Assembly: GCA_003427395.1 (NCBI GenBank)
Contig: BFEA01000145.1
Coordinates: 2,647,309-2,669,194 of the forward strand
From: Chara braunii
Taxonomy: Eukaryota; Streptophyta; Charophyceae; Charales; Characeae
DNA length: 21,886 nt
Reading direction: 5' to 3'
The notes below the pieces were generated by a model. That model made no database searches, was not told the origin of the DNA, and saw only the letters and a program-made list of their open reading frames with translations. Shown here piece by piece: positions 1-9,049 of the stretch (within the stretch, counting starts at the first letter, position 1; each line of letters begins with the position of its first letter). The translations under genes were made by a program, and so were the position numbers.

Positions 1-19
1 TTTTTTTTTTTTTTTTTTT

Positions 20-200
20 GGGAGACGATAGTAACAATGTCTTGGTTCTTCTTCTTGTCATTATCTCCTTCCATCGCGCAACTTACATGGCTTTCCTCCT
101 CCTTTTTTTTTTTTTTGGGAGACGATAGTAACAATGTCTTGGTTCTTCTTCTTGTCATTATCTCCTTCCATCGCGCAACTTACATGGCTTTCCTCCTCCT
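20..200. repeat. Tandem duplication, period 97 bp
   Basis: An approximately 84-bp sequence beginning GGGAGACGATAGTAACAATG occurs at 20-103 and again at 117-200, each copy preceded by a T-run (1-19 and about 103-116). The copies appear identical by eye. The second runs into a short (CTC)n tract. No function is suggested. Confidence 0.85.
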
Positions 201-373
201 CCTCCTCCTCAATGCTCGCAGCCTTGTCAACCTTCGCGTCGTACTTGTTGGCCTAAACATTCTTTCTTTCTTGCTTGCTTTCCTGTGCAAGTCATCCCGT
301 ATCGCCAAATGATCACCGGATTTCCGAGTTGCTCGACTTCTCATAATGTTTGAAAAGTTGAAATCTCTGTACA

Positions 374-456
374 ATACCTTTCTCGGCCTTTTGGCTAAGA
401 TCAAGTGTAGTATCTGTTCTGATCAGTTTAATATCTGATCCGTGGTCCATCGGGCC
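374..456 (+). pseudogene. U2 snRNA retropseudogene, 3'-truncated
   Basis: The sequence starts with the exact U2 5' end (ATACCTTTCTCGGCC), continues through the branch-site recognition segment (GTGTAGTATCTG) and stem-loop IIa (ATCAGTTTAATATCTGAT), then stops near the end of stem IIb, before the Sm site. An A-rich tail (457-479) replaces the rest. CTCTGTACA at 365-373 abuts the first U2 base and CTCTGTCCA at 480-488 follows the tail, an 8/9 target-site duplication. No plant snRNA upstream element (RTCCCACATCG-like) is visible upstream. In the family, U2 is the spliceosomal RNA that pairs with the branch site. This copy lacks the Sm site and 3' domain and is most likely an inactive, LINE-mobilised copy. 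Confidence 0.88.
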
Positions 457-479
457 AAAAAAAGAAAAGAAAAAAAAAA
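457..479 (+). repeat. A-rich tail of the U2 retropseudogene
   Basis: A purine-only stretch (A-runs broken by single G) directly follows the truncated U2 sequence and precedes the right-hand direct repeat. It is read as a remnant poly(A) tail from target-primed reverse transcription. Confidence 0.7.
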
Positions 480-671
480 CTCTGTCCACAGCTGTGGCAG
501 GCTTTGGGGGGGAAAGCATCAGCAGGATTTTGTTGATGTGTAGTTGTTTTCCCCTGTTTTCTTGTTTTGAAGATGTCTTTGACGATTCGTTGCAAGTTAA
601 TCCTTTAGAGATATGATCAGATATCACTTTTTTTTTTAAAGAAAGATATCACAAGTAAACATGTGAAGATT

Positions 672-673
<2 letters not shown>

Positions 674-707
<34 letters not shown>
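674..707 (+). repeat. Poly(A) tract, 34 nt
   Basis: An uninterrupted run of 34 A. It may be the tail of a retroposed sequence, but I could not identify a body or a convincing flanking duplication. Confidence 0.9.
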
Positions 708-709
<2 letters not shown>

Positions 710-1109
710 ATAAAAGGGGAATTTGTAGAAAGGGATGAAAACCCATCGTGCTGCAGATGGATTGCCTTGGAAGGCATCCAGGGCAGAAAGCCTGTCTTGG
801 CTACTCGGTCGGGCGTTAAGTGGAAAAAGCAGTCTGCCTCCTCTCCTAACACACTGCACCATACACAAGCAATAATTCAGGACAAATATGGTTATGATGA
901 CGGTCCTTGTGTTCGGAGGAACACGGTTGGCGTATTGCTAACAGTTGCTTTTTTTTCTTTCTTCCCCAAACTGCCCTTTTTGTCTGAAACTGATGCGAGT
1001 GCCCGATGTGAACGATTGACGATTGGTCAACGCGAGTGCCGCTGTGCTGGGTTCCCAGCCCATGCTGCTCCTCTCGCCATTTAAAAATAATAATAAAAAA
1101 AAAAACAGA

Positions 1110-1215
1110 AAAAAAGAGGATGCTAACAATAGATTACTGATCCGTGCTTTAGGATTTCAGGCCCTGCCGCGTACCCACAGCCTCGAACCGGCACCCTCAG
1201 CCACAGGAAGCAAGT
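1110..1215 (-). mobile_element. tRNA-like SINE fragment (B-box body)
   Basis: On the minus strand, GGTTCGAGGCT (1189-1179) fits the pol III B box (GGTTCGANNCC) at all but one base. The flanking sequence (GTGCCGGTTCGAG, then CCTGAA and TAAAGCACG) matches the better copy at 2690-2790, so this is a second member of one dispersed family. The A-box half is not recognisable. It ends toward lower coordinates in a T-rich tract (minus strand), as in several plant SINEs. Family name unknown. Confidence 0.55.
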
Positions 1216-1891
1216 GTGGCATCCCACGGGTCCATGAGCCCCATTTATGACCGCTGGGAGGGTTAGGGGTTTAGCAGGCTCAATAGGGGGTCCCGTTTAG
1301 GACGAGTACTATTTCAGTCCAGGGTCTGGGTTAAGGCCTACGTTGTTAGGGGTCCGTTTTTTTTTTTTTTTTTTTTTTTCTTTGGGTCCGTTTTAGGACC
1401 ATACCAGGACTGACCACGATTCATTTTCGTTATTTTTGTTTTGGCGCCAGTATAGGCGCCAGTCTCCTGTTGGGACGGAGTTTCATTTCCTTTTCGTTTT
1501 GGTGCCAGTGCAGTATCCTGGCCCAGCTACACGGCAGTAGTTCGAGGCTGGACTTTGGACAGACCAGCACTATATATAGCTGGCCCTCCTCCAGTCCGGC
1601 AGGCAGTATCCTAAGTTAGTACTGAGGCAGTGCCTCCGTATCATCAGTTGTCGACAAGCTGGGTGCCGTATCTTTGGAGTAGAGCATAGCCTTCCAGCGC
1701 TGGGCGCGGTGCTAGGAGTAGTAGAGCTTGGGCTGCAGAACGCTCTAGCAGGGACCCAGGGAGTTGAGGCTGGCGGAGGCCAGGGGGGACTTACCTGACG
1801 ACTTATCTGTGATGCCATCGCTCCAGCTTCGTCTTCAGCACGTTCATACCTGCATCAAGGCGCCACCTTCTGCAGGTCAGTACCTGGATAC

Positions 1892-1894
<3 letters not shown>
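1216..1894. other. Unassigned intronic DNA with a poly(T) tract
   Basis: No gene recognised. It contains a 23-nt T run (1357-1379) flanked by the direct repeat GGGTCCGTTTT (1350-1360 and 1384-1394), a duplicated GGCGCCAGT motif near 1443-1463, and a TATA-like CTATATATAG near 1570. The TATA-like site could be a relic of an LTR or promoter, but I see no paired LTR, primer-binding site or transcript-like reading frame. Confidence 0.4.

Positions 1895-1960
<66 letters not shown>
1895..1960. repeat. (AG)n microsatellite
   Basis: A perfect AG dinucleotide run of 33 units, followed by a short imperfect continuation. Confidence 0.97.
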
Positions 1961-1965
<5 letters not shown>

Positions 1966-2316
1966 GAGTTGACATTGAGACTTGGTGACTTTCAGGCGTC
2001 ACCTGATTCAGTGACATTGTATGAGCAGCGACATTGTGGATGCGTCGTAGACTGGGTTCGTCGGGTCTATGGTGGCTGATCCACCCTATCTCCTCCTCCC
2101 TTCCTCTCTTCTTCCCCACCTTCGTCCGTGTTTGTATTTGGACTCAGCACACCACCTATGCTTGCTCCGCTGAGCCCACTCGCACGGAGTGATGATGAGT
2201 GCTGTCAGGTCCTGTCATTGCCCCTGCTGAGTCAGATCTTGGTATTTCGATCTTCCGCTGTGCTATTTTTTGTATTGTCTCTGAGAGGTCGGTTCTTCGT
2301 TCTGATCGATGCCGAT

Positions 2317-2425
2317 TACCGTCTTCCCCCGAATGCAACGTACAGTCATTATAGCTGAATTTGGGGTATCTTTCAGTCTAAATTCAGCTATAATGACCGT
2401 ATGTTGTATTCGGGGGAAGACTGTA
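2317..2425. repeat. Foldback element, copy 1
   Basis: Arms at 2317-2362 and 2380-2425 are inverted copies of each other, 46 nt each with 4 mismatches, around a 17-nt loop. The core TCATTATAGCTGAATTT and the stretch GTCTTCCCCCGAAT are on both arms. Closely related arms occur at 3921-4027 and 18119-18232. It is a MITE-like or palindromic repeat with no coding capacity. It is contiguous with SINE-like sequence on its right. Confidence 0.85.
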
Positions 2426-2640
2426 GGCATGCGACAGCAAGTCTCTTAACCACTACAACCCCAGCCCAGTGTTCAAAAGAACTGCTCATGATATCCACCC
2501 CACCCCTGAAAGAGCTGTAGTGTGTCCAACGCACACACACCACACGCAGCACCACACGGGCACTGCAACCCACGCACACTCAGTTCCAACGGCATGCAAC
2601 CCACCACCACTACTCAACCCGGTCACACGCACGGGCCATC
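2426..2640 (-). mobile_element. SINE-like repeat, block A
   Basis: The minus strand carries TAGTGGTTAAGAG (2455-2443), a good pol III A box, but only a degenerate B box (CCCCCGAATAC, about 2415-2405) inside the neighbouring foldback arm. Blocks at 2441-2640 and 2767-3030 are homologous: both have TGTTCAAAAG, ATATCCACCCCACCCC, GCTGTAGTGTGTCCAA, GTTCCAACGGCA and CCACCACTACTC in the same order. Exact element boundaries are unclear. Confidence 0.5.
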
Positions 2641-2689
2641 TTCCCGCAGGTTCTACGGGCCCCTTCACTGTCTGATTCCCCTTCACTGT

Positions 2690-3045
2690 CTGATTCGTGC
2701 TTTAGGGCTTCAGGCCCCACCGCGCACGCACGGTCTCGAACCGGCACCCTTGGCCACAGGAACCAAGTCTCGTAAGCACTACAGCTCCGACACGTTGTGT
2801 TCAAAAGTGGAATTGTACCATTCATTATATCCACCCCACCCCACCCCTGCAGGGCTGTAGTGTGTCCAATGCACACACACCACACACCCCACACACACCA
2901 CCCACACCACGCACACCACACGCACCACACGCACCACACACACCACACACACCACACACAAACACCACATGGACACGGCAAAAATCCATGCACACTCCGT
3001 TCCAACGGCACGCGACCCGCCACCACTACTCCACAGGCCATTGGG
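2690..3045 (-). mobile_element. SINE-like repeat, block B, with A and B boxes
   Basis: On the minus strand TAGTGCTTACGAG (2781-2769) resembles a tRNA A box, and GGTTCGAGACC (2742-2732) is a perfect B-box match 26 nt further on, close to tRNA spacing. This supports a tRNA-derived SINE head. The B-box body is shared with 1110-1215 and the right half with block A. A CA-rich simple repeat (about 2866-2965) has expanded inside it. No intact tRNA cloverleaf is seen. Confidence 0.55.
2866..2965. repeat. (CACAC)-rich simple repeat
   Basis: An imperfect run of CACACACC and CACGCACC units. Apparent Cys/Val-rich or His/Thr-rich reading frames across it are by-products of the repeat. Confidence 0.9.
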
Positions 3046-3305
3046 AAATCTCCGGCAATGCGGCCGGTGTTTTACATATGATTTTATTTGTTAACAGGAG
3101 AATCATGCTGATCATGTCAAAAACGAAGACCCTTAATATAGCTGATCCTAAGTGCAACCGAGTTCCTTCTACTACCGAGAAAATTCTGGAACGCCTTTAA
3201 CTTTTTTGTCTGTGTGTCAAGTCCAGGGTTGATTGATGATGGTTAATTAATGATGGTTAGTTAATGATGGTTTGGCAAACTTCAAATGTCTTTGTGCTGC
3301 TGCAG
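3046..3305. other. Unassigned intron end before the PEPC exon
   Basis: No repeat or gene recognised apart from a triplicated TTAATGATGGTT-like motif at about 3232-3273. The stretch ends in the exon's acceptor (TTTGTGCTGCTGCAG). Confidence 0.5.
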
Positions 3306-3399
3306 TTGTCCATGTGGAGATGTAGCAGCGAGTTGCGGGAGAAACTTCAGAGTACTAACCAAGATGTAACCCGAAGAGGATCTGTCAAACACTACCAAG
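3306..3399 (+). CDS. PPC: Phosphoenolpyruvate carboxylase, internal exon (94 bp)
   Basis: PEPC adds bicarbonate to phosphoenolpyruvate to give oxaloacetate and phosphate, the cytosolic anaplerotic and carbon-concentrating step. This exon reads LSMWRCSSELREKL then TRRGSVKHYQ. In plant PEPC, LSMWRCxxELR begins the segment just before the KHYxEFW motif. The acceptor TGCAG ends at 3305; the donor is CAAG|GTGAG at 3399/3400. The exon starts in phase 0 and ends after one base of a codon; that G joins AG at 11101 to make Glu, giving KHYQ-EFWN as in the family. The next exon is 7.7 kb away. Identification is from remembered family motifs, but phase, motif order and borders all agree. Confidence 0.9.
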
Positions 3400-3920
3400 G
3401 TGAGATTCGGTGGCAGATCCCATACCCCTTCCCCCTTTTTTTAACACCTTTTTTAACGATTATTTTTAACACTTTTTCTTGGTTGTTGTTGTTGAACTGA
3501 TACGGCGATGGAGCCATTAATGACGATGTCAATGTTCCACAGGGTAGGGTAGGACATCTGAGACCCTTTTTTCTTTTTTTTAATGAGGCTGACATCTGGG
3601 ACCCTACCCTGTGTTTAAGGCTTTCGAGTTGCTGTCTCGTGGACATGGATCAATGATCCCGCTGTTGAGCACAGGTGGTAGCTACAGCGTTGACAGTATC
3701 GTTGATGAAGCACCACCACTCTGTACAGGAAGAAGGGGGAGGCCACAGACTATATAATATATAGACGTGTAGGTGTCAGTGCCCAGTGCCAGTGCTCATG
3801 GCTCCCACGAGACGAGCTTGCTGAGACTGCTCGCCGGAACGTGTCGCACTATGAGCTGGCACGCAGGAGCGCTAGACTGGCTGAGTAACTTGTAGCTTTT
3901 CTAGGAGGACCTTGAAACAG

Positions 3921-4027
3921 CCCCCTTCACCCGAATATAACACCAGGTAGTTATCGCCGTATCTGGGCTGAAACTTGTGCCAAATACAGCTATAATGACC
4001 GGGCGTTCTATTCAGGTGAAGACGGTA
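3921..4027. repeat. Foldback element, copy 2
   Basis: The left arm (about 3921-3966, CTTCACCCGAATATAACACC) and right arm (about 3983-4027, ACAGCTATAATGACCGGGCG) are imperfect inverted repeats around a loop of about 16 nt. The right arm is nearly identical to that of the copy at 18119-18232 and clearly related to 2380-2425. The left arm has diverged more. Confidence 0.75.
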
Positions 4028-4059
4028 GGCCGAGAGTGAAATGATTTCATTACTGCACC

Positions 4060-4220
4060 CTTAGTCCCAGTCCCGAATACCAGTCCCCAGTCCCAGTCCC
4101 AGTCCCAGTCCTAAATCCCAGTCCGGAGTCCCAGTCCCGAATTCCAGTCCTGAGTCCTAGTCCCAAATCCTGGTCATATGTCCCAGTCCCGAGTACTGGT
4201 CCCGAATCCCAGTCCTATTT
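4060..4220. repeat. CAGTCCC minisatellite
   Basis: Irregular tandem units built from CCCAGTCC with spacers such as CGAAT, TAAAT or GGAGT. About 18 degenerate copies. No coding capacity. Confidence 0.85.
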
Positions 4221-4644
4221 GATGCCCAACCCCAGATCCATTCCTGGTGTCAGCTGCATGCACAACATTCGGGACCGTGGGTAGGTGACCTTAGGTCAGC
4301 CCAGTTGTGTCTACAACAGTGACAAATGGTGAGGTAGAGTACCTCTCACTTGTGCAATGCTGACAGATGCCTAGGAGGTAGGTTAGCTTTAAGCCTTGGA
4401 AGTAAATCGTGGTCGGAAATGACTTGTGAATAACGGTTATGGGATATAATTAAAAAAAAAACACTAGACAATGTGACACGGCAAAAAAAAAAAAAAGAAA
4501 CACGTGACACGGAAAAAAAAAAAAAGCCCTGACAACGGAGGTGATGAAAGTGCTCTGTTTGAACTCTGGCCCTAATGTTACTGCCAATTCATTTTAATAT
4601 TTTTGCCTTTACAAACTCTGGCCGCGTCTTCGTTGCCATTTCGT

Positions 4645-4755
4645 GTTTTTTTCTTTCTTTTCTTTCCTTTTTTTTTTTTNTTTTTTTCCCCCCCATAAAA
4701 CAGGTCCTAATGGCCCTGGCTCCATTTCCATTCTGGGAAGCATCAGTCTGGTTCC
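4645..4755 (-). mobile_element. LINE 3'-end fragment (tail only)
   Basis: A T-rich run (4645-4687, containing an N at 4680) precedes CAGGTCCTAATGGCCCTGGC and CATTCTGGGAAGCATCAGTC. The second motif recurs beside the tails at 4775-4840, 12759-12815 and 16945-16995. On the minus strand this is a conserved LINE 3' terminus followed by poly(A). Only about 60 bp of body is present before the next T run. Confidence 0.65.
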
Positions 4756-5118
4756 TTTTTTTTTTTTTTTTTTTAAACAGGGCCTTATGGTCCTGGCTCC
4801 TTCTATTCTGGGAAGCATCAGTCCGGTTCCTATTCCACGTTAAGTCAGAATGAAATATTACATCATGAACACGCATACGCTTCCTTCCATCTGGCTGAAG
4901 GAACCCTGACCACCATTACTCCAGCGTCGTGGAGGATTGACTCTCAGCTTGCCCTGCTTCTCCCTTTCCTCTCAGGTCCACTATAATGGCCTGTCAGATA
5001 AAACATAAATGGCAAGAAAGGGCCTGCAAGCTACAAAAGCTGCCGATTCTGTCTAAACTCCGATCCCCGCCCATGTGCCTCGTGAGATCCCTACCATTCG
5101 GATCTCTGTTTGCCTTGA
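4756..5118 (-). mobile_element. 5'-truncated LINE 3' UTR fragment
   Basis: A poly(T) tract (4756-4774, poly(A) of a minus-strand element) is followed by the shared terminal motif and then sequence homologous to the 3' UTRs of both larger LINEs: CTTCCATCTGG, CCATTACTCCAG, GTGGAGGATTGACT and CTCTCAGCTTGCC all have counterparts at 12840-12970 and partly at 5190-5290. It contains no coding sequence. Homology becomes weak beyond about 5030, so the right edge is approximate. Confidence 0.7.
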
Positions 5119-5123
5119 TTGTC

Positions 5124-5145
5124 TAAACCCTAAACCCTAAACCCT
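5124..5145. repeat. Interstitial telomere-like repeat, three TAAACCC units
   Basis: Three tandem TAAACCC units, the complement of the plant telomere repeat TTTAGGG. They lie at the 3' edge of the large antisense LINE, exactly where a poly(A) tail would be expected. Confidence 0.9.
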
Positions 5146-5150
5146 CAGCT

Positions 5151-7254
5151 TTAGTTCTGAAGAGATTCGTCAGTTCCTTTACGGAACACACTTGCACTTC
5201 CTTCCATCTGGACGAGGGAGCCCTGGACAACATGATTACACCAGTAACATGGAGGAACGGCTGTCAGCTTAACTCCCTTCCCCTGATAAATGATAAGGAT
5301 CAGCCTGTAGGATTTGACTGGCCTGTGCTCTCTGAAGTGGACAGGAGTTGTGCCAGTCTTTCCACCTGAGAGGTGAAGTCCTTGAATAAACGCCACCTTT
5401 CCATTGACCAGCCATACTTTCGTGAATTTCGCCAGAATATCTTGCTGCTTCTCCGGATTTTCCGGAGCTTGAATCCTGACTTTCTTCCATTGGGAGAAGA
5501 CTTCAGTCTCCATTAATGATTTGGTCGTCGCCCATAACTTTTTCGCATGGATTGCTGGAGTTGTCCAAAGTTCTGCTGCATCTTTCCTTCCATATGACCC
5601 AGAGTGTCACCTTTCGAATCATTGCCAAACCAAATGCTCTCCGACTTGTTAAAGTTATTAGGAATGCTGGTCCGTAGGAGTAGTTGGATTGGGTGTTTGG
5701 GAAAAGAGAAGAGAACAGGTGGTTCCATAGGGCAGATGCTCTTGCCCAGTATTCAGGTGCTCCCTTGCATGTGATCAGGCAGTGTGTGATGTTTTCCTGT
5801 TCATTGTCAGAGCATACTACGCAGATATCTGAACTGTTCGGGTCATTTATTCCATTTCTGATTTGTAGCCAACTGTTCACAGGTAGTGCAGTGTAAGCAA
5901 TGAGCCACTGCAGGCTTCTTATTTTGACCGGGCGTATTGATTTATATTTATGCCAAGGCATTTTGGATATTTGTTCAGCTTCCTGACCCAGTACTCTGTT
6001 CCACCTAACTTTAATCACTGGATGTGGGTCTTTCGTCTTTAGCATCATTCTGTAGCCCATTTTGACTGTGTATTGTGTGACATGAATGGGCTTTTTGGAG
6101 AGTCTGTTGTTGCTGGAGGACCATGCCCACTCGTCTGAGTCGAACTTTAATTCTTGGATTGCTGTTTCACTTTGGAAGATTACCTTTGGCCAACTGCCAA
6201 ACACTCTTATTTGAAGCTTAAAAGAGCGCATGACTGACTGTTGTGGGTCTGTGTTGTAGATGGAGGGGGATTTGGGATTGGTTAGGTCTATCGGGAACGA
6301 GGTGAATACCCCCGGGAGGTCTGATCCCGGGGCCCTGTGGGAGAATTGATATGCCCTTGCAGGTACCGTCTCCTGTGTGAGAACTCCCCATTCTCCTGGC
6401 TTCCAAGAGAATTCATCTTTGAGTAAGTCCTTCCATCCATCCTGGATACTATTAATGACTGTTGAAAGGTTTTCATCTCCGCGGTGGCAACCCTTCAGGA
6501 GTGATTTGATTGTTTCCTCGTCAATCCAGTCCTTTGTGTCTTGATCCCAGATGTGACTGACCCTCCATACTCTTTGCGTGATCCATGAGAGCCATCGCTG
6601 GCCGCTTGAAAGTGAGAGTGAGTGAGTGCCTGCGTCTCTCACACATGGGTTTCCGAACAGGGGTTGGCGCAACACTTCATCCTTAGATTTGGGCTTCTTG
6701 TTCTTTTTGGGCATAATTTCCCTCCTGCGGCCAGTCTTCGGAGTCCACTCCTTGTTCATTACCCAGATGAGGCCTGACATGTTGGTTGGACTGTCGATAG
6801 GAGCTATTGCTCTGATGCTGTCTAGTGCTAATTTATGCCATGCCAGTCTGGGTTGGGTTAGCAGCTTAATGATCCACTTGATCTGAAGAGCTTTAGTTTC
6901 CTGCTTCAGGTCGATGATTCCTAGACCCCCTTTAGATGGCCTTGTCGTTATGTAATGCCAGGCTATCTTCGGTATGTATTTATTTTTGTTAGGATCGCCT
7001 AACCAAAGGTATGCCCTGGCTCTGCGGTTCAGTTCCTTGGTCGTGTGATCAGGTATAGTCCAAATGGAGGCAATATACCATGTCATGAAGAAGATAGATG
7101 TCTTGATGGTTAGGGCCCTTCCTAGCAATGATCTAAACGCATTTCGTCCAATTTGGTTAATTTGCTTAGTTAGCGGGTTTTGTGCCATCTGTGGGGCGGG
7201 GCCATCCTTAGTTACCAGAATTCTCGGGTATCTGTGTCTTCCGTTTTTTCCCAC
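5151..7254 (-). pseudogene. LINE ORF2 C-terminal region (connector, zinc finger)
   Basis: One long frame (7254-5503, 583 codons) covers the connector after the reverse transcriptase (SLLGRALTIKTS, NRRARAYLWLGDPNK, PSKGGLGIIDLKQETKALQ) and the RT-associated zinc finger (CVVCSDNEQENITHCLITC: C-x2-C, H, C spacing). A one-base shift near 5530-5545 moves the tail into another frame (5513-5151, METEVFSQWKKVRIQAPENP). The other LINE copy is continuous here (WATTKLFMETDIRCQWKKVR), which proves the break. Despite decay elsewhere, this long open stretch suggests a fairly young insertion. No RNase H domain was recognised. Confidence 0.85.
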
Positions 7255-8524
7255 GTCATGTAGGCTTCAGGACCTTCCATCCTACGTGTTTCTTCCTCTG
7301 CAAGCCACCAGCCTACTGTTTTTTTCCAATTGATTTTCATTTCAGAGGCCAGCCTGAAAACTTCCATTGCTCTGACAAGTGCTTTCATTGAGGAATCCGG
7401 AGCTCTGATAAGGACCGTGAGGTCATCAGCAAACATTATGACCGTTGGGAATTGGATGTGGTGATGGGTACAAAGTACTACAAACATTAATTTCTCGGCA
7501 ATCTTTGTATTGTGGGGTCTTTGCGTAAGAAAGATGCGATAGCTTCCATTACAAATAGAAAGATTGGCGGAGCAAGGGGGTCCCCGTGTTGCAAAGATCT
7601 TGAGATTGGGTAGGGAAGCAAAAGACCATTGACCTGGACACATCCTGATGCGTCGTTATAGAGGACTCTGACCCATTTTCTGAAGTTGGGTCCAACACCC
7701 ATTTTTTCCATGCTCGTGTTGAGAAACACCAAATTTACTTGATAGTAGGCTTTTTCTCGAAATCGAAGAACAAGATTGTTGTATTTAGTCTTTTTTCTTG
7801 GACTTTCCTAGCTGCTCACTTAAGGTTAGAACATTATCTAGGATCTTCCTGGGATAAAGCCTGCCTGGTCTATGTGAACGCATTTGTCAGTGAGGTTTAC
7901 GATCCGGTTGGCCAAGGCTTTAGCCAAGATCTTGTAGGGGAGGGTAAGCAGGGAGATGGGTCTATAATTCCGGCTGTCTTTCCGATCCCCCTTCTTGTAT
8001 GATAACGTCACAACACTGCTACTCAGCAGCTCACCCAATCCTCCTTTTTCCCAACTGTCTTGGTAGAATCACAAAAGATCGCTTCCCATCATAGGCCAAA
8101 ACTTCTCCCAAAACAACTTAGTCAGGCCGTCAATGCCCTTGTCATTGTTCATGCTCTACACCGCAGCTTGCAGTTCCACTGAGGTGATTGGTCTGTCGAG
8201 TACATTTATCTGATCCTCGGATATCGTTCTGTTTAGGAATTGGAGCATTTTCGATCTTGCGTCTCTTACGGGAGTTAAAGTGGGAGAGGAGGTTTTGGTC
8301 TGGTACAGTTTTTGGTAGAATTCCTTTGCTATTTTCAGCATCCCTTCGCTGTCCATTCTTGTTGGCTGGTCGCCAGCCATCTCTTTGAGGCCTTCTATAA
8401 AATTTGATCTATTGTTGACCTTTATCCTTGCAAAGAAGAATTTTGTCATTGATTCACTCAGTTCATATTCATTCATCCTTGCCCTGAGTTGAACTCCTTC
8501 AGTTCCATTGTCTCCATAGAGCAA
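7212..8524 (-). pseudogene. LINE ORF2 reverse transcriptase region
   Basis: Broken over four frames but with canonical non-LTR reverse transcriptase blocks in order: NYRPISLLTLPYKILAKALA (near 7950), QAGFIPGRS (near 7850), box A FFDFEKAYYQV (near 7750), LQHGDPLAPPIFLFVMEA (near 7590) and the catalytic MFADDLTVLI (near 7430). Both Asp of the FADD box remain. Frames are 8524-8156, 8038-7838, 7732-7487 and 7643-7212; stops and shifts between them mean no functional enzyme. This enzyme would copy LINE RNA at a nicked chromosomal site. Confidence 0.88.
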
Positions 8525-8715
8525 GCTCTTCCTGAGTTTTTTCGAAGGCTGAGGAGTAAATTGGCGAGGACGGGTTATTTATCAGGTTGAACTCGACAAT
8601 TTTGAGTGCTGTTTCAAGAATTTGTTTTCTTTGCTTCCGTTTATTTGCTAGTTTCCTAGAGATACGGGCCACCAATTAGGATAGAGAGAGGTAGCTGTTT
8701 TGGAACCATTCCCAT

Positions 8716-9013
8716 CTGTCTTGGCCTTCTAGAAAAACACCTTTTGAGTGTTGCCATCACTCATGAACACTTTCTTTGAAAGTATGGCTTAGGAGGAGGG
8801 AGTTATTAAGCTTGTGAAACTGGCTCCTGGATATGTATTGATCAAAACTGAATCCGAGAGAAGGCCGTGTGTTGTGTCTTGGCCTTCTAGAAAAAACACC
8901 TTTTGAGTGTTGCCAGCACTCATGAACACTTTCTTTGAAAGTCTGGCTTAGGAGGAGGGAGTTATTAAGCTTGTGAAAACTGAATTCTCTGGTTATGTAT
9001 TGATCAAAACTGA
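8716..9013 (-). repeat. 159-bp-period tandem duplication inside the LINE
   Basis: About 138 bp (8716-8853) recurs at 8875-9013 with few changes; both begin TGTCTTGGCCTTCTAGAAAA. The period is a multiple of three, so the minus-strand frame 9020-8757 stays open and repeats the peptide FHKLNNSLLLS and TFKESVHE. The second LINE has a single copy of this segment, so the duplication is specific to this one. Confidence 0.85.
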
Positions 9014-9049
9014 ATATCAATTTTAGTGGCTTGTGGTCCAGTCCAGGGT

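Larger units (their letters stand above)
1..3305 (+). other. PEPC intron (partial, 3' part)
   Basis: I see no PEPC coding sequence here; it is read as intron because an acceptor (TGCTGCAG) ends at 3305 and the next base opens a PEPC exon in phase 0. It is filled with repeats listed separately. An upstream exon carrying the GGDRDGNP region of PEPC should lie to the left of the window. Stretches 489-673, 708-1110 and 1961-2316 hold nothing I can identify beyond T- or A-rich patches. Confidence 0.75.

Noticed and set aside
60-340. Possible acidic exon on the minus strand (KYDAKVDKAASIEEEEEE)
   Set aside because: It looks exon-like with a GTAAGT after it, but the Glu run comes from a (CTC)n tract, the adjoining 97-bp duplication is non-coding, and I know no matching protein.
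374-456. Functional U2 snRNA gene
   Set aside because: It lacks the Sm site and 3' stem-loops, ends in an A-rich tail with flanking direct repeats, and has no visible snRNA promoter element.
1560-1640. Promoter or LTR with TATA box (CTATATATAG)
   Set aside because: No second LTR, primer-binding site, polypurine tract or downstream coding sequence was seen; AT-rich motifs alone are not evidence.
2610-3041. Cys/Val/Trp-rich and His/Thr-rich small proteins
   Set aside because: They are produced by the CACAC simple repeat inside a SINE-like block.
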